Origin: CAYJDP01 sp964371025
GTDB lineage: Bacteria > Bacillota_I > Bacilli_A > RF39 > UBA660
Assembly: GCA_964371025.1 (NCBI GenBank)
Contig: CAYJKH010000005.1
Location: forward strand, 1 to 64,000
DNA length: 64,000 bases
Direction: 5' to 3'
This document shows positions 52,074 through 60,660 of the stretch, one piece after another. The notes beneath the pieces are model-generated. The model worked only from the letters and a program-made list of their open reading frames with translations. It did no database searches and was not told the origin of the DNA. The translations under genes were made by a program, and so were the position numbers. The stretch's first letter is position 1, and each line of letters begins with the position of its first letter.

Positions 52074-53345
52074 TTTATAATCAAAGTAGAAATCTAATAT
52101 TCTTACTTGATCTCCATCTTTTGCTCCTAGTTCTGCTAATTTATCATCTATTCCCATTTTACGTAATTTTTTCGAAAATCTATATACTGATTCATCATTA
52201 TTGAATTTAGTTATTTTAAAGATTCTTTCTACTTCTTTTCCTTCAATTACCCAAATTCCTTCGTAGTTTTTATGAATATTAAATGATTCATCATTTTTAA
52301 ATTTATATAAAACATGCGATTCCATTTCTGCTTCTTCATATATTTCTACTTCTGGTAATTCTTTTATTTTATTAGATAATTCATCTATTACAGGTTGTAA
52401 TCCTTTATTAGTGATAGCACTTATTTCAAATACCTTAATATCTTTTACTTCTTTTTTAAATTTTTCTAAGTTTTCTTTAGAACCTTCAATATCCATTTTA
52501 TTTGCTAGGATAATTACTGGTTTATCTAATAGTTTTTTATTAAAGTCTTCTAACTCTTTATTAATTAATACATAGTCTTCATATGGGTCTCTTCCTTCAC
52601 TGGCTGACATATCAATAACATGACATATTACTTTAGTTCTTTCAATATGTCTTAAAAACTTATCTCCTAAACCTTCTCCTAGGGATGCTCCTTTGATTAA
52701 TCCTGGTAAATCAGCGACTACAAAACTATTTCCATCACTTGCTTTAACTACTCCAAGATTTGGAGTTAGAGTTGTAAAATGGTATGCTGCTATTTTTGGT
52801 TTTGATCTAGAAATACAAGATATTATAGTGGATTTTCCAACACTTGGTAGTCCGACTAATCCGACATCTGCTATCATTTTTACTTCTATTTTTAAATCTT
52901 TTTCTTCTCCCTCTTCACCTTTTTCTGAATATTCAGGAGCAGGATTACTATGAGTCTTAAAAGCTGTGTTTCCACGTCCCCCGCGTCCTCCTTTAGCAAT
53001 TAAAGCTTCATCTTCCTTTTCTTTTAAATCTGCTAAAATAAGGCCTGTATCCATATCTTTAATAACTGTTCCTTGTGGAACTCTTACAATAAAAGCTTCT
53101 TTACTTTTTCCATTTTGGTTTTTACCTAAACCATTATCTCCTCTTGGAGCTTTAATTAATTTTTGATATCTTAAATCTAATAATGTATGTAACCCTGTAT
53201 CAACTTTAAATATTATATCGGCACCATTTCCCCCATTACCACCAAATGGACCACCCATATCAACATATTTTTCACGCCTGAAAGCCGTACAACCATCTCC
53301 ACCTGCACCTGCTAATACTTTAACTTCTACCTCATCTACGAACAT
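52068..53345 (-). CDS. obg: GTPase Obg/CgtA
   Basis: Essential GTPase in 50S assembly and stress signalling. The 425 residues have the glycine-rich Obg fold (KVLAGAGGDGCTAFRREKY, GGPFGGNGGNG), G1 GLPSVGKS, G3 ADLPGLIKGA, G4 ILANKMD and a C-terminal OCT domain. The start at 53345 follows AAAGGAAGTGAT; an ATG at 53375 is less well placed. It is in the universal rplU-prp-rpmA-obg order. Confidence 0.97.
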   Translation of the reverse strand: MFVDEVEVKVLAGAGGDGCTAFRREKYVDMGGPFGGNGGNGADIIFKVDTGLHTLLDLRYQKLIKAPRGDNGLGKNQNGKSKEAFIVRVPQGTVIKDMDTGLILADLKEKEDEALIAKGGRGGRGNTAFKTHSNPAPEYSEKGEEGEEKDLKIEVKMIADVGLVGLPSVGKSTIISCISRSKPKIAAYHFTTLTPNLGVVKASDGNSFVVADLPGLIKGASLGEGLGDKFLRHIERTKVICHVIDMSASEGRDPYEDYVLINKELEDFNKKLLDKPVIILANKMDIEGSKENLEKFKKEVKDIKVFEISAITNKGLQPVIDELSNKIKELPEVEIYEEAEMESHVLYKFKNDESFNIHKNYEGIWVIEGKEVERIFKITKFNNDESVYRFSKKLRKMGIDDKLAELGAKDGDQVRILDFYFDYKD

Positions 53346-53383
53346 AAGATCACTTCCTTTCTTATATTTTAACATATTTACAA

Positions 53384-53411
53384 AAAAATAAAAGCAATGC
53401 TTTTATTTCTC
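53384..53411 (-). terminator. terminator between rpmA and obg
   Basis: On the minus strand AATAAAAGC and GCTTTTATT form a 9-bp stem with a 3-base loop, followed by TTTTT. Confidence 0.75.
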
Positions 53412-53696
53412 TTCTATTTGATAAACAGATACTTGTTTTTTATCTCTACCTAAACGTTCAAATTTAACAATACCATCTACTGTTGTAAATAATGTATCAT
53501 CTTTACCACGTTTAACATTTACACCTGGGAAAATTCTCGTCCCACGTTGACGATAAATAATAGATCCAGCTTGTATAAACTGTCCATCACCAGCTTTTGC
53601 TCCAAGTCTTCTTCCGGCAGAATCACGACCATTTGATGTAGATCCTTGTCCAACTTTATGGGCAAAAAACTGAATATCTAATTTTAAAAATTCCAT
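53403..53696 (-). CDS. rpmA: 50S ribosomal protein L27 with a Prp-cleaved N-terminus
   Basis: L27 reaches the peptidyl-transferase centre. The gene encodes 97 residues with a N-terminal extension EFLKLDIQFFA before HKVGQGSTSNGRDS. In Bacillota this extension is removed by the protease Prp at the FFA site; Prp is encoded immediately upstream. The rest (GRRLGAKAGDGQFI, YRQRGTRIFPGVNV) is canonical. Two tandem ATGs exist (53699 and 53696); the second has better spacing to AGGAG. Confidence 0.96.
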   Translation of the reverse strand: MEFLKLDIQFFAHKVGQGSTSNGRDSAGRRLGAKAGDGQFIQAGSIIYRQRGTRIFPGVNVKRGKDDTLFTTVDGIVKFERLGRDKKQVSVYQIEEK

Positions 53697-53707
53697 CATT
53701 CTTCTCC

Positions 53708-54010
53708 TTACTTTACTATAATATTTGTTGGATATTGCTTTACCAACTCTTTTAAAAGATTAACCATATTTTCAAGTAACTTTTGCGTAATATTATCATC
53801 ACTAATATTATTAATAATGATATTACCTTCACTTACTTTATAACATATACTACCTTCATTTAATAAAAGTATTCCATTTACTGTAGTTGTAACAATACTA
53901 CTAACAGCACTACAAACTATATCTTTTCCTAAAACATCATACATAGCATGTCCTGATACTTTAATTTCTACATAGTTAGTATTTTCTAACTTTAAATTTA
54001 CTTTTATCAT
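53708..54010 (-). CDS. prp: ribosomal-processing cysteine protease Prp
   Basis: The 100-residue protease trims the N-terminus of L27. The catalytic His (in KVSGHAMYD) and Cys (in GKDIVCSAVSSI) are at family positions. It sits between rplU and rpmA, as in most Bacillota. Its start overlaps the rplU stop by one base. The matching substrate extension is present on L27 here. Confidence 0.93.
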   Translation of the reverse strand: MIKVNLKLENTNYVEIKVSGHAMYDVLGKDIVCSAVSSIVTTTVNGILLLNEGSICYKVSEGNIIINNISDDNITQKLLENMVNLLKELVKQYPTNIIVK

Positions 54011-54312
54011 TATTTACTTATTTTTGTAATAACAACTTTTGTATACGGTTGTCTATGTCCTTGTCTTTTACGGTTAGATCTATCTTTACTTTTATATGTG
54101 AAGATTTTTATTTTCTTTTGTTTACCATTTTTGATAACATTTCCTTCAACAGTTACAGTATTAAGATAAGGGTTTCCGATTTGACTATCAAGCATTAATA
54201 CTTGATCGAACTTAACTACGTCACCTTCTGTAGCGTTTAATTTTTCAACATAAATTTCACTACCCTCAGTTACATAGTATTGTTTTCCACCGACTTTAAT
54301 TACAGCGTTCAT
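54010..54312 (-). CDS. rplU: 50S ribosomal protein L21
   Basis: The 100-residue large-subunit protein begins MNAVIKVGGKQYYVTEGSEI and ends with the basic YKSKDRSNRKRQGHRQ segment. The start at 54312 is preceded by GGAGG at 7 bases; the TTG just before it is a less likely start. It heads the rplU-prp-rpmA-obg operon behind a perfect promoter and a leader of about 100 nt. Confidence 0.96.
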   Translation of the reverse strand: MNAVIKVGGKQYYVTEGSEIYVEKLNATEGDVVKFDQVLMLDSQIGNPYLNTVTVEGNVIKNGKQKKIKIFTYKSKDRSNRKRQGHRQPYTKVVITKISK

Positions 54313-54315
54313 CAA

Positions 54316-54410
54316 TATACCTCCTTTAGTACTAAGACTCGCTTTTAAGGTACAAAGTTAATTGTTTATAAACCTTTTTAATGCGGTTTGAGCTTTTTGA
54401 GGCGTCAAAC
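54316..54410 (-). promoter_or_regulatory. rplU leader (L21-leader candidate)
   Basis: The transcript leader of about 95 nt contains GACGCCTCAAAAAGCTC, AACCGC and a second GGTTTATAAAC block, more GC than the flanks. An L21 leader RNA is known before rplU in Bacillota. I cannot fold or align it here, so this is a candidate. Confidence 0.4.
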
Positions 54411-54416
54411 ATCTAA

Positions 54417-54445
54417 ATTATATAATAAATTATTAAAAAAGTCAA
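54417..54445 (-). promoter_or_regulatory. promoter for the rplU operon
   Basis: On the minus strand TTGACT (54445-54440) and TATAAT (54422-54417) are separated by 17 bases. Confidence 0.88.
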
Positions 54446-54475
54446 ACTTTATTAGGTTTTTGTCCATAAAAGGGG

Positions 54476-54506
54476 TAAAAAACAACTACTTTTCTAGTTG
54501 TTTTAT
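54476..54506 (-). terminator. terminator after the RluD-type gene
   Basis: On the minus strand AAACAACTA and TAGTTGTTT form a stem with a short loop, followed by TTT, overlapping the gene end. Confidence 0.7.
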
Positions 54507-55364
54507 TACTTCATTAAATTCTTTAGGAGGATTTATTTCAAAATACAATTCTTCATTAGTTTTAGGATGAGTAAATCTAATACTTTTAGAATGTAATAAC
54601 TGTCCAAAACTATCCCCTTTTTTACTACTATATAAAGGATCATTTACTACTGAATGGTTTATGTATGCTAGATGAACTCTTATTTGATGAGTTCTTCCTG
54701 TTTCTAAAATACATTCGATTAAAGTTTTATCTTTAAATCTTTCTAAAACTTTAAAATTAGTAATTGCTTCCTTACTATTATTAGGAGTAACTGCCATTTT
54801 TTGACGATTATTAACATCTCTTCCAATTGGAGCATCTATTGTTCCTGTTTCGTGTTTAATAATTCCATTAACAAGTGCTAAATAATGTCTATCAACTTCT
54901 TTATTTGCAATCATTTTTGATAATGACTCATGAGTAAAATCATTTTTAGCAACCATCATTAAACCACTTGTATCTTTATCTAATCTATGAACTATTCCTG
55001 GTCTTATACTATCTTTATTTGATAAAGAAAACTTATATAATAAAGCATTTACTAGTGTTTTAGTATAATGTCCTGGAGCTGGATGAACAACCATTCCAGA
55101 AGCTTTATTAATAACTAATAAATCATCATCTTCATAAACTATATCAAGCGGGATATTTTCTGGTTCTATTGTAATAGAAAAATCCAAATCATCTAAAACT
55201 TCAATATTATCATTTTCTTTTACTGTGTAGTTTGCTTTAGCAACTTTATCATTTACTTTTATAAGTTCACTTTTTATTAGTTTTTGAACTTTACTTCTTG
55301 ATATTTCTAATTCCTCTACTAAATAAGAGTCTAATCTTTGGTTAAAATTATCTGTAACTATCAT
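54486..55364 (-). CDS. rluD: RluD-type pseudouridine synthase
   Basis: The 292-residue enzyme has an S4 domain (RLDSYLVEELEISRSKVQKLI) and a catalytic domain with VHRLDKDTSGLMMVAKN, where the Asp is the nucleophile. NKASGMVVHPAPGH and ETGRTHQIRVHLAYI are the RluD-like motifs. It follows lspA in the common Bacillota order, though with an extra gene in between. By context it is the RluD/YlyB member of the two paralogues in the window. Confidence 0.93.
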   Translation of the reverse strand: MIVTDNFNQRLDSYLVEELEISRSKVQKLIKSELIKVNDKVAKANYTVKENDNIEVLDDLDFSITIEPENIPLDIVYEDDDLLVINKASGMVVHPAPGHYTKTLVNALLYKFSLSNKDSIRPGIVHRLDKDTSGLMMVAKNDFTHESLSKMIANKEVDRHYLALVNGIIKHETGTIDAPIGRDVNNRQKMAVTPNNSKEAITNFKVLERFKDKTLIECILETGRTHQIRVHLAYINHSVVNDPLYSSKKGDSFGQLLHSKSIRFTHPKTNEELYFEINPPKEFNEVIKQLEK

Positions 55365-55373
55365 AATATCCTC

Positions 55374-56132
55374 CTATATAGATTTACCATTCTCTTGTTG
55401 CACATTACTCACATTCGTAAGTTCACTTAATTTCTTACGAACATTATCTGCACTATTCTTACATTCAGCTGTTTTATTAGCTAAATCAGTTGATAAATAT
55501 TCGGGATTAGTAAATAACGCTCCGATTGCTATTTCAATATTACTATCTCTTTCTGCTATTTTATCATTTTCCATTATTTGTTTATTAATATACCCTACTA
55601 CTAGTTTTTCTTGAGTTTCACTTAATAATTCTTCGGGATTATTATTAAAATTATTTAATAATAACACTACTTCTGTTGGATCTATATTTGTAGTATCTCC
55701 AATTAATGATATCAGTTCTTCATGCTTACCTTTAGAAAACGAATCTTTTATTTTATCAGATGGTAATATAGTTTCTAATAAATTAGCTAATCTACTTTCT
55801 GAAAAATATTTTTCATTTTCTCCTCTAGCTATTATTGTTGAAGCCACTTGTTCAGCATATCCTTTATGAACACCTTCTAATATATTACTTTTATTCCTAC
55901 CTAATAAAACCATTTCAATTGCTAAATTGCTATCAAAATTAGGACTATTATACTCATTATATGAAATATGAATAGTATTACTTTTTTCATCATATGAAAA
56001 ACTATTTTCTTTGTTTCCCACTTCTATATTCAATCCATCTATTTTATTAAAATCCCCAATTTTATATGTTTTAAATGAATTAACTAATAAATTAAACTTG
56101 TTACCCAATTCTTTTTGATCTAAATTTTTCAT
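55374..56132 (-). CDS. hypothetical protein between lspA and rluD
   Basis: The 252 residues are acidic, soluble and unlike any family I know. Asn/Glu/Lys-rich helices alternate with few strands. The middle contains HISYNEYNSPNFDSNLAIEMVL and GVHKGYAEQVASTII. No signal peptide or membrane helix is seen. Its start overlaps the end of lspA by 32 bases and its stop is 9 bases before rluD, so it is inserted into the conserved lspA-rluD pair and coupled to both. The pattern hints at a regulatory or secreted-effector-like protein, but that is speculation. Confidence 0.65.
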   Translation of the reverse strand: MKNLDQKELGNKFNLLVNSFKTYKIGDFNKIDGLNIEVGNKENSFSYDEKSNTIHISYNEYNSPNFDSNLAIEMVLLGRNKSNILEGVHKGYAEQVASTIIARGENEKYFSESRLANLLETILPSDKIKDSFSKGKHEELISLIGDTTNIDPTEVVLLLNNFNNNPEELLSETQEKLVVGYINKQIMENDKIAERDSNIEIAIGALFTNPEYLSTDLANKTAECKNSADNVRKKLSELTNVSNVQQENGKSI

Positions 56133-56616
56133 TCTTCTTTTCCCCCTTATAAATACCCACTATAAGTAATATGGCCCCTACTACTATTCCAATATCTGCT
56201 AAATTAAATATCGGAAAATTATAACCAGCAATAGTAAATGATAAATAATCAATAACCGAATTATGAATAATTCTATCTATTGTATTCCCAACTATTCCAC
56301 CAATTATAATTGCAAGAGGTATTATATTAAATTTATTTATTTCTTTTTCATCTTTTATATATTTTATTAATACATACAGTGCTATAATCCCAATTATTAT
56401 TAAAAATATTTGATTTCCCGATAGCATCGAAAATGCAGCCCCTTCATTTTTTATATAAAATATATAAAAGAAATTTGGTATTACATTTATTGTTTCATAT
56501 AATTTCATATTAGATATAACTAAAATTTTTATTAACTGATCTATGATAAGAAATATACAACTTATACTATATATCTTTTTCTCTATTTTATCAAGTTGAA
56601 ATTTAAACTTCTTCAT
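56101..56616 (-). CDS. lspA: lipoprotein signal peptidase
   Basis: Aspartic membrane protease that removes signal peptides of prolipoproteins. The 171 residues span four helices. The two catalytic Asp are in NSVIDYLSF and FNLADIGIVVGA, and GNTIDRI is conserved. It overlaps the dnaE end by 14 bases. A probable substrate (the CapA-like lipoprotein) is encoded in this window. Confidence 0.95.
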   Translation of the reverse strand: MKKFKFQLDKIEKKIYSISCIFLIIDQLIKILVISNMKLYETINVIPNFFYIFYIKNEGAAFSMLSGNQIFLIIIGIIALYVLIKYIKDEKEINKFNIIPLAIIIGGIVGNTIDRIIHNSVIDYLSFTIAGYNFPIFNLADIGIVVGAILLIVGIYKGEKKNEKFRSKRIG

Positions 56617-59554
56617 TATCCACCTCTAACTCTTCAATTCCTTGAACAATTATTTGTAATTGATCTAATCTTTTTTCTACTACTCCCATAACTTTAATTA
56701 TTCTACCTACATATAACTCTTTATATTGCTCATAAGTATTAGGAAATAATGTAAAGTCACAACTATTACTCTCATCACTCCCTTTTAAGAAAGCCATTTT
56801 TTTATTATTTTTAGTATCAATTACTTTAATTTTTTCTATTATTACAATCACTTCAATTTTTTTATTAAAATATTTATCAATATCTTTAATTAAAATTGCA
56901 TTTTTATTATTTTCTCTAAATAAATTAGTTGGATGATTTGCTAAATAAAAACCAAATACCTCTAATTCTTTTTGTAATAAATAACTATTTTTATATTCTT
57001 CTTTAAATATTAATTCTGGTTTTGATATTAATGAAAGATCAATATCCTTGGCTAATTCAGCATAATTGTATAAATGTTCAAAATTATATATAAGAGTTGC
57101 CATATTTATATTAAATTCTCTAAAAAAATTGGCATATACTAAAAGTTCCATTGATTTTTTTGATACTTTATTAATTACTAGTTCTGAAAAAGCTTCATAA
57201 ATATCAGTAACTTTTTCAGTATTGATATTAATAATTGCTTTAGCATTCACTCCTCCAATTCCTTTAATTATTGATATTGGACATATAATTGTTTTATCAA
57301 GAGTAATATAATTTAAGTGACTTATTTTAAAACTTGGTTTTTCAATTTTAATATTTTTACTTTTTAACTCTACTATATACTCACTAGTTTTTAGTTCACT
57401 ACCAATAACATTTGTTAATAAATTAGTATAAAAATATTCTTTATAGTGAGCTTTTAAATAAGCCATTTTATAAGCAATAAATGAATATGCTACTGAATGT
57501 GATCGATTAAATCCATATCCAGCAAATTTTAAAATATATTCAAATATTTTTTTAGAAGTTTCATAATCATGATTTGCCTCTATTGCTTTTTTAATAAATT
57601 TTTCTTCTTCATCTTTTAAAACTTGATATTTTTTTTTGGATATTGCACGTCTTAACAAATCAGCCTCAGCAAGGGAATAATTAGCAAAAATTCTGGCTGT
57701 TTGCATAATTTGTTCTTGATATATAAATACCCCGTAAGTACTTTTTAGAATATCTTTTAAAGAATCATCAATATAAGTTATTTCATTATTTTTATGTTTT
57801 CTTTCTAAATAAACATTAATATTTTCAGCAGCACCCGGTCTATATATAGCAATAGCAGTAAATAAGTCTTCTAAATTCTCAACTTTTTGTTGTTTCAAAA
57901 ACTTTCTCATTCCACTAGATTCAAATTGAAATATACCAGTAGTATCTCCTTCACTAAATAATTTATAAGTTTTTTTATCATCAAACTCTATATCATTAAA
58001 ACTTATATTTTGATTACTATTTTTATTTATATCTTTAATTATATTATCAATTAATGTTAAATTTTTAAGTCCTAGAAAATCTATTTTTAATAATCCTAAA
58101 TCCTCTAAATACTCCATAGAATAACTTGTTAAATACATTTCTGTTCCACTTGTTAAAGGAACTGTTTCTTCTAAGCTATTTTTACTCATAACAATACCAG
58201 CAGCATGAGAAGAAATATGTCTTGGAAAGCCTTCAAATACTTTTGCTAGTTTAAACATTTTAGTAAGAGTTATATCACTATCAACACTTGCTTTAAAATT
58301 AGAATTTTTATTATATATATCATCTAGCTTATCTTGAGTTATACTTGGAATATATTTATTTAATTTATCTACTTTATATATTGGGATATTTAATACTCTA
58401 CTAACATCACGAATAACAGCTTTTGCACTTAATGTTCCAAAAGTTACTATCCCTGCCACTTTATCTTTTCCATATTTATTAACTACATATTCAATTACTT
58501 CATCTCTTCTATCATAAGCAAAGTCAGTATCAATATCAGGCATACTTATTCTTTCTGGATTTAAAAATCTTTCAAATAATAAATTATATTTAATTGGATC
58601 AATATCTGTTATTCCTAAACAATATGCTACTAGTGATCCAGCAGCACTACCACGGCCAGGTCCTACTAAAATTTGATTCTTTTTAGCGTATTTAATAAAG
58701 TCATATACAATTAAAAAATAATTAGAAAAACCCATTTTAGTTATTATATTAATTTCATAAGTTAATCTTTCTTGGTATATTTTATTAATATTATTATTAA
58801 GTCTTTTTAAAAGTCCTACTTTACAAAGTTCAAATAGATATTTATCACTGTCTTCACAATCAAATACTGGTAATAAATTTTTACTTTTTTCTAATTTAAA
58901 ATTAATTAAAGAAGCAACTTTCAAAGTATTATTAATACCTTCATTTGAAGATAAATTATAAATATTTTCAATTAACAAATTATGATTATTAGTTTCATAA
59001 TTACACTCATCACTAACTGTTTTATTATCTCTTATTTTATATAAGTATCCCAATTTTTCAGAATCTTTTTCATATATATATAAATTTTCTTGAAAAAAGA
59101 TTACTTCTTTTGTATACATTAAAGCTTCGCTTTCTTCAAGTTTATTTTTATACCCTAAAAATATATTTTCAAAAACATCTTTTAATTCTTTAAATAAATT
59201 AGTATAAGGATATAATACAATTGCAATTAGATCATTGTTATACAATGAAAAATCCTCTTTTACTAGAGTTTTAATATTAACTAAAGATGATATTTTCATT
59301 AAATTTTGATACCCTCTATAATTAATTGCTATTAAGACAATTTCCTCATTATCTATTTTTATATGTAGTCCAATTATTGGTTTTAATCTATTTTGTTCAC
59401 ATTTTTTAATGAATTCCATTACGCCATACATATTGTCATCTATTAATGCAGCATACTCTATATTGTTTGTAATTGAGTAGTTGATAATATCGTCTATTTT
59501 TAATAAAGATGATAATAATGAATAGTTACTTTTATTAAATAATGGAACATACAT
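56603..59554 (-). CDS. dnaE: DNA polymerase III alpha subunit DnaE with degenerate PHP domain
   Basis: Replicative polymerase of 983 residues. The N-terminal PHP domain has lost metal ligands: the usual LHxHS is LFNKSNYS and TDHG is DDNMYG, so proofreading or phosphatase activity there is unlikely. The C-family core is intact with GPGRGSAAGSLVAYCLG and the catalytic PDIDTDF, plus GYGFNRSHSVAYS. A tandem HhH and an OB domain finish it. The length is shorter than the about 1100 of Bacillus DnaE. A second enzyme, PolC, is not in the window. Confidence 0.95.
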   Translation of the reverse strand: MYVPLFNKSNYSLLSSLLKIDDIINYSITNNIEYAALIDDNMYGVMEFIKKCEQNRLKPIIGLHIKIDNEEIVLIAINYRGYQNLMKISSLVNIKTLVKEDFSLYNNDLIAIVLYPYTNLFKELKDVFENIFLGYKNKLEESEALMYTKEVIFFQENLYIYEKDSEKLGYLYKIRDNKTVSDECNYETNNHNLLIENIYNLSSNEGINNTLKVASLINFKLEKSKNLLPVFDCEDSDKYLFELCKVGLLKRLNNNINKIYQERLTYEINIITKMGFSNYFLIVYDFIKYAKKNQILVGPGRGSAAGSLVAYCLGITDIDPIKYNLLFERFLNPERISMPDIDTDFAYDRRDEVIEYVVNKYGKDKVAGIVTFGTLSAKAVIRDVSRVLNIPIYKVDKLNKYIPSITQDKLDDIYNKNSNFKASVDSDITLTKMFKLAKVFEGFPRHISSHAAGIVMSKNSLEETVPLTSGTEMYLTSYSMEYLEDLGLLKIDFLGLKNLTLIDNIIKDINKNSNQNISFNDIEFDDKKTYKLFSEGDTTGIFQFESSGMRKFLKQQKVENLEDLFTAIAIYRPGAAENINVYLERKHKNNEITYIDDSLKDILKSTYGVFIYQEQIMQTARIFANYSLAEADLLRRAISKKKYQVLKDEEEKFIKKAIEANHDYETSKKIFEYILKFAGYGFNRSHSVAYSFIAYKMAYLKAHYKEYFYTNLLTNVIGSELKTSEYIVELKSKNIKIEKPSFKISHLNYITLDKTIICPISIIKGIGGVNAKAIININTEKVTDIYEAFSELVINKVSKKSMELLVYANFFREFNINMATLIYNFEHLYNYAELAKDIDLSLISKPELIFKEEYKNSYLLQKELEVFGFYLANHPTNLFRENNKNAILIKDIDKYFNKKIEVIVIIEKIKVIDTKNNKKMAFLKGSDESNSCDFTLFPNTYEQYKELYVGRIIKVMGVVEKRLDQLQIIVQGIEELEVDNEEV

Positions 59555-59608
59555 AGTTAATACCTCCTAATACCTATATTTTATCATACTTATATTTAAA
59601 TTGTTATA

Positions 59609-59637
59609 TTGACTTTCTATATCAAATATGTTAATAT
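59609..59637 (+). promoter_or_regulatory. promoter for rpmB
   Basis: On the plus strand TTGACT (59609-59614) and TAATAT (59632-59637) are separated by 17 bases, about 40 bases before the rpmB start. The dnaE gene starts on the other strand at 59554. Confidence 0.75.
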
Positions 59638-59678
59638 TAATGAGCAATGACGAAATAGATTAAAGGAGGTTTTATCTT

Positions 59679-59858
59679 ATGGCTAAAAATATTTCAAATA
59701 GAACTGGTAATGTTAAAAATCAAAGATCACATGCTTTAAACTCTACTAAAAAAAGACAAAATGTTAATTTAGTGGTTGTTAGAGATGAAAATGGTAAAAA
59801 ATATAGAATTTCTAATGCTGAAAAAAGAACGTTAATTAAAAATTCAAATGCTGCTTAA
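59679..59858 (+). CDS. rpmB: 50S ribosomal protein L28
   Basis: The only gene read from the plus strand. It encodes 59 residues with GNVKNQRSHALNSTKKRQNV at the place where L28 proteins have NxRSHAxNxTKRxxxxN, then NLVVVRDENGKKYRIS as the second strand pair and a short Lys/Asn tail. The usual N-terminal CxxC is absent. A strong GGAGG site precedes the ATG. A hairpin terminator overlaps its stop. It stands alone, divergent from dnaE. Confidence 0.88.
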   Translation: MAKNISNRTGNVKNQRSHALNSTKKRQNVNLVVVRDENGKKYRISNAEKRTLIKNSNAA

Positions 59859-59878
59859 TTTTAAGTAGCTTTTTTTAT
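59850..59878 (+). terminator. terminator after rpmB
   Basis: On the plus strand GCTGCTTAA and TTAAGTAGC form a 9-bp stem (one G-U) that includes the stop codon, followed by TTTTTTT. Confidence 0.8.
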
Positions 59879-59879
59879 A

Positions 59880-59913
59880 TCAAAAAAAGACATAATCTTA
59901 TGATTATGTTTTT
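59880..59913 (-). terminator. terminator after the 59913-60557 gene
   Basis: On the minus strand ACATAATC and GATTATGT form an 8-bp stem with loop ATAA, followed by CTTTTTTT. With the rpmB terminator it closes a convergent gene pair. Confidence 0.8.
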
Positions 59914-60557
59914 TAATTACATTCATATCCTTCTGTTGTTAATGTTTCTTTTACAATATCTGAAGTTGTCTCTTTTACAAATGGTGTTTTTGTAAATTCA
60001 TGAGTTTTATGAGCATCAGTAAGTGCTGTTAAATCAGCAGAAGCAAAATCTATTACTAAATTAGAAGTAAATCCTTGAGGTCCTTCTGTAGTAGTTACTG
60101 TATATCCGTTTTGTTCAATATCTAAAGCTTTATTAGCAGTAAGCACTTCATTATATTCAGTAGCAGTAGTATTACTAGTTACTACATTTAAGTTCTTAGT
60201 ATAAATTGAAATAAGACCTTCATTAAAATCTATAATAGTTTCGTAATTATATACTAAATCTGCTGCTTCATCTGTTACTGTTTTTAGACAAGTTATTTTA
60301 TTAACTTCTGTTTCTTCACTAGGAGCTGCTCCTGTTGTTTCACTTTCGTCAACTGGTGTTTGTTCAATAGAAGAAGTTCCATCCACAAAAGCCATAATAT
60401 ATGGATAAGCAAATCCCATTACAATTGCAAATATTGCTGCTCCCATTAACATTAAAGCTGGCCTTCTATTTAATTGATTCTCATATTTAGCAGCAGCTTC
60501 TAATTCTTCCATATTTAATACTTGATTATTAGTTAGGTTTTGGTTTTGCATAGACAT
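59913..60557 (-). CDS. membrane-anchored extracytoplasmic protein of unknown function
   Basis: The 214 residues have a cytosolic N-terminus of about 33, one membrane helix (about 34-57) and an outer domain. A Ser/Thr/Glu/Pro-rich spacer (60-85) is followed by about 125 residues with beta-type alternation. Cys90 (NKITCLKTV) and Cys213 next to the C-terminus could form a disulfide. The CxxT...GYxC pattern recalls YehR/DUF1307-type lipoproteins, but without a lipobox. I cannot assign a function. It is monocistronic. Confidence 0.7.
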   Translation of the reverse strand: MSMQNQNLTNNQVLNMEELEAAAKYENQLNRRPALMLMGAAIFAIVMGFAYPYIMAFVDGTSSIEQTPVDESETTGAAPSEETEVNKITCLKTVTDEAADLVYNYETIIDFNEGLISIYTKNLNVVTSNTTATEYNEVLTANKALDIEQNGYTVTTTEGPQGFTSNLVIDFASADLTALTDAHKTHEFTKTPFVKETTSDIVKETLTTEGYECN

Positions 60558-60620
60558 CTCCCCTTATTATTCTTATTATATATAATTTATTATAACAAAA
60601 AATCATTAAATAGCAAATAA

Positions 60621-60660
60621 AAAAAAGTGTTTTTTATAAATTAGACACTTTTTTCTTTTT
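60621..60660 (-). terminator. terminator after typA
   Basis: On the minus strand AAAAGTGT and ACACTTTT form an 8-bp stem around an AT-rich loop of about 14 bases, followed by TTTT. Confidence 0.7.
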
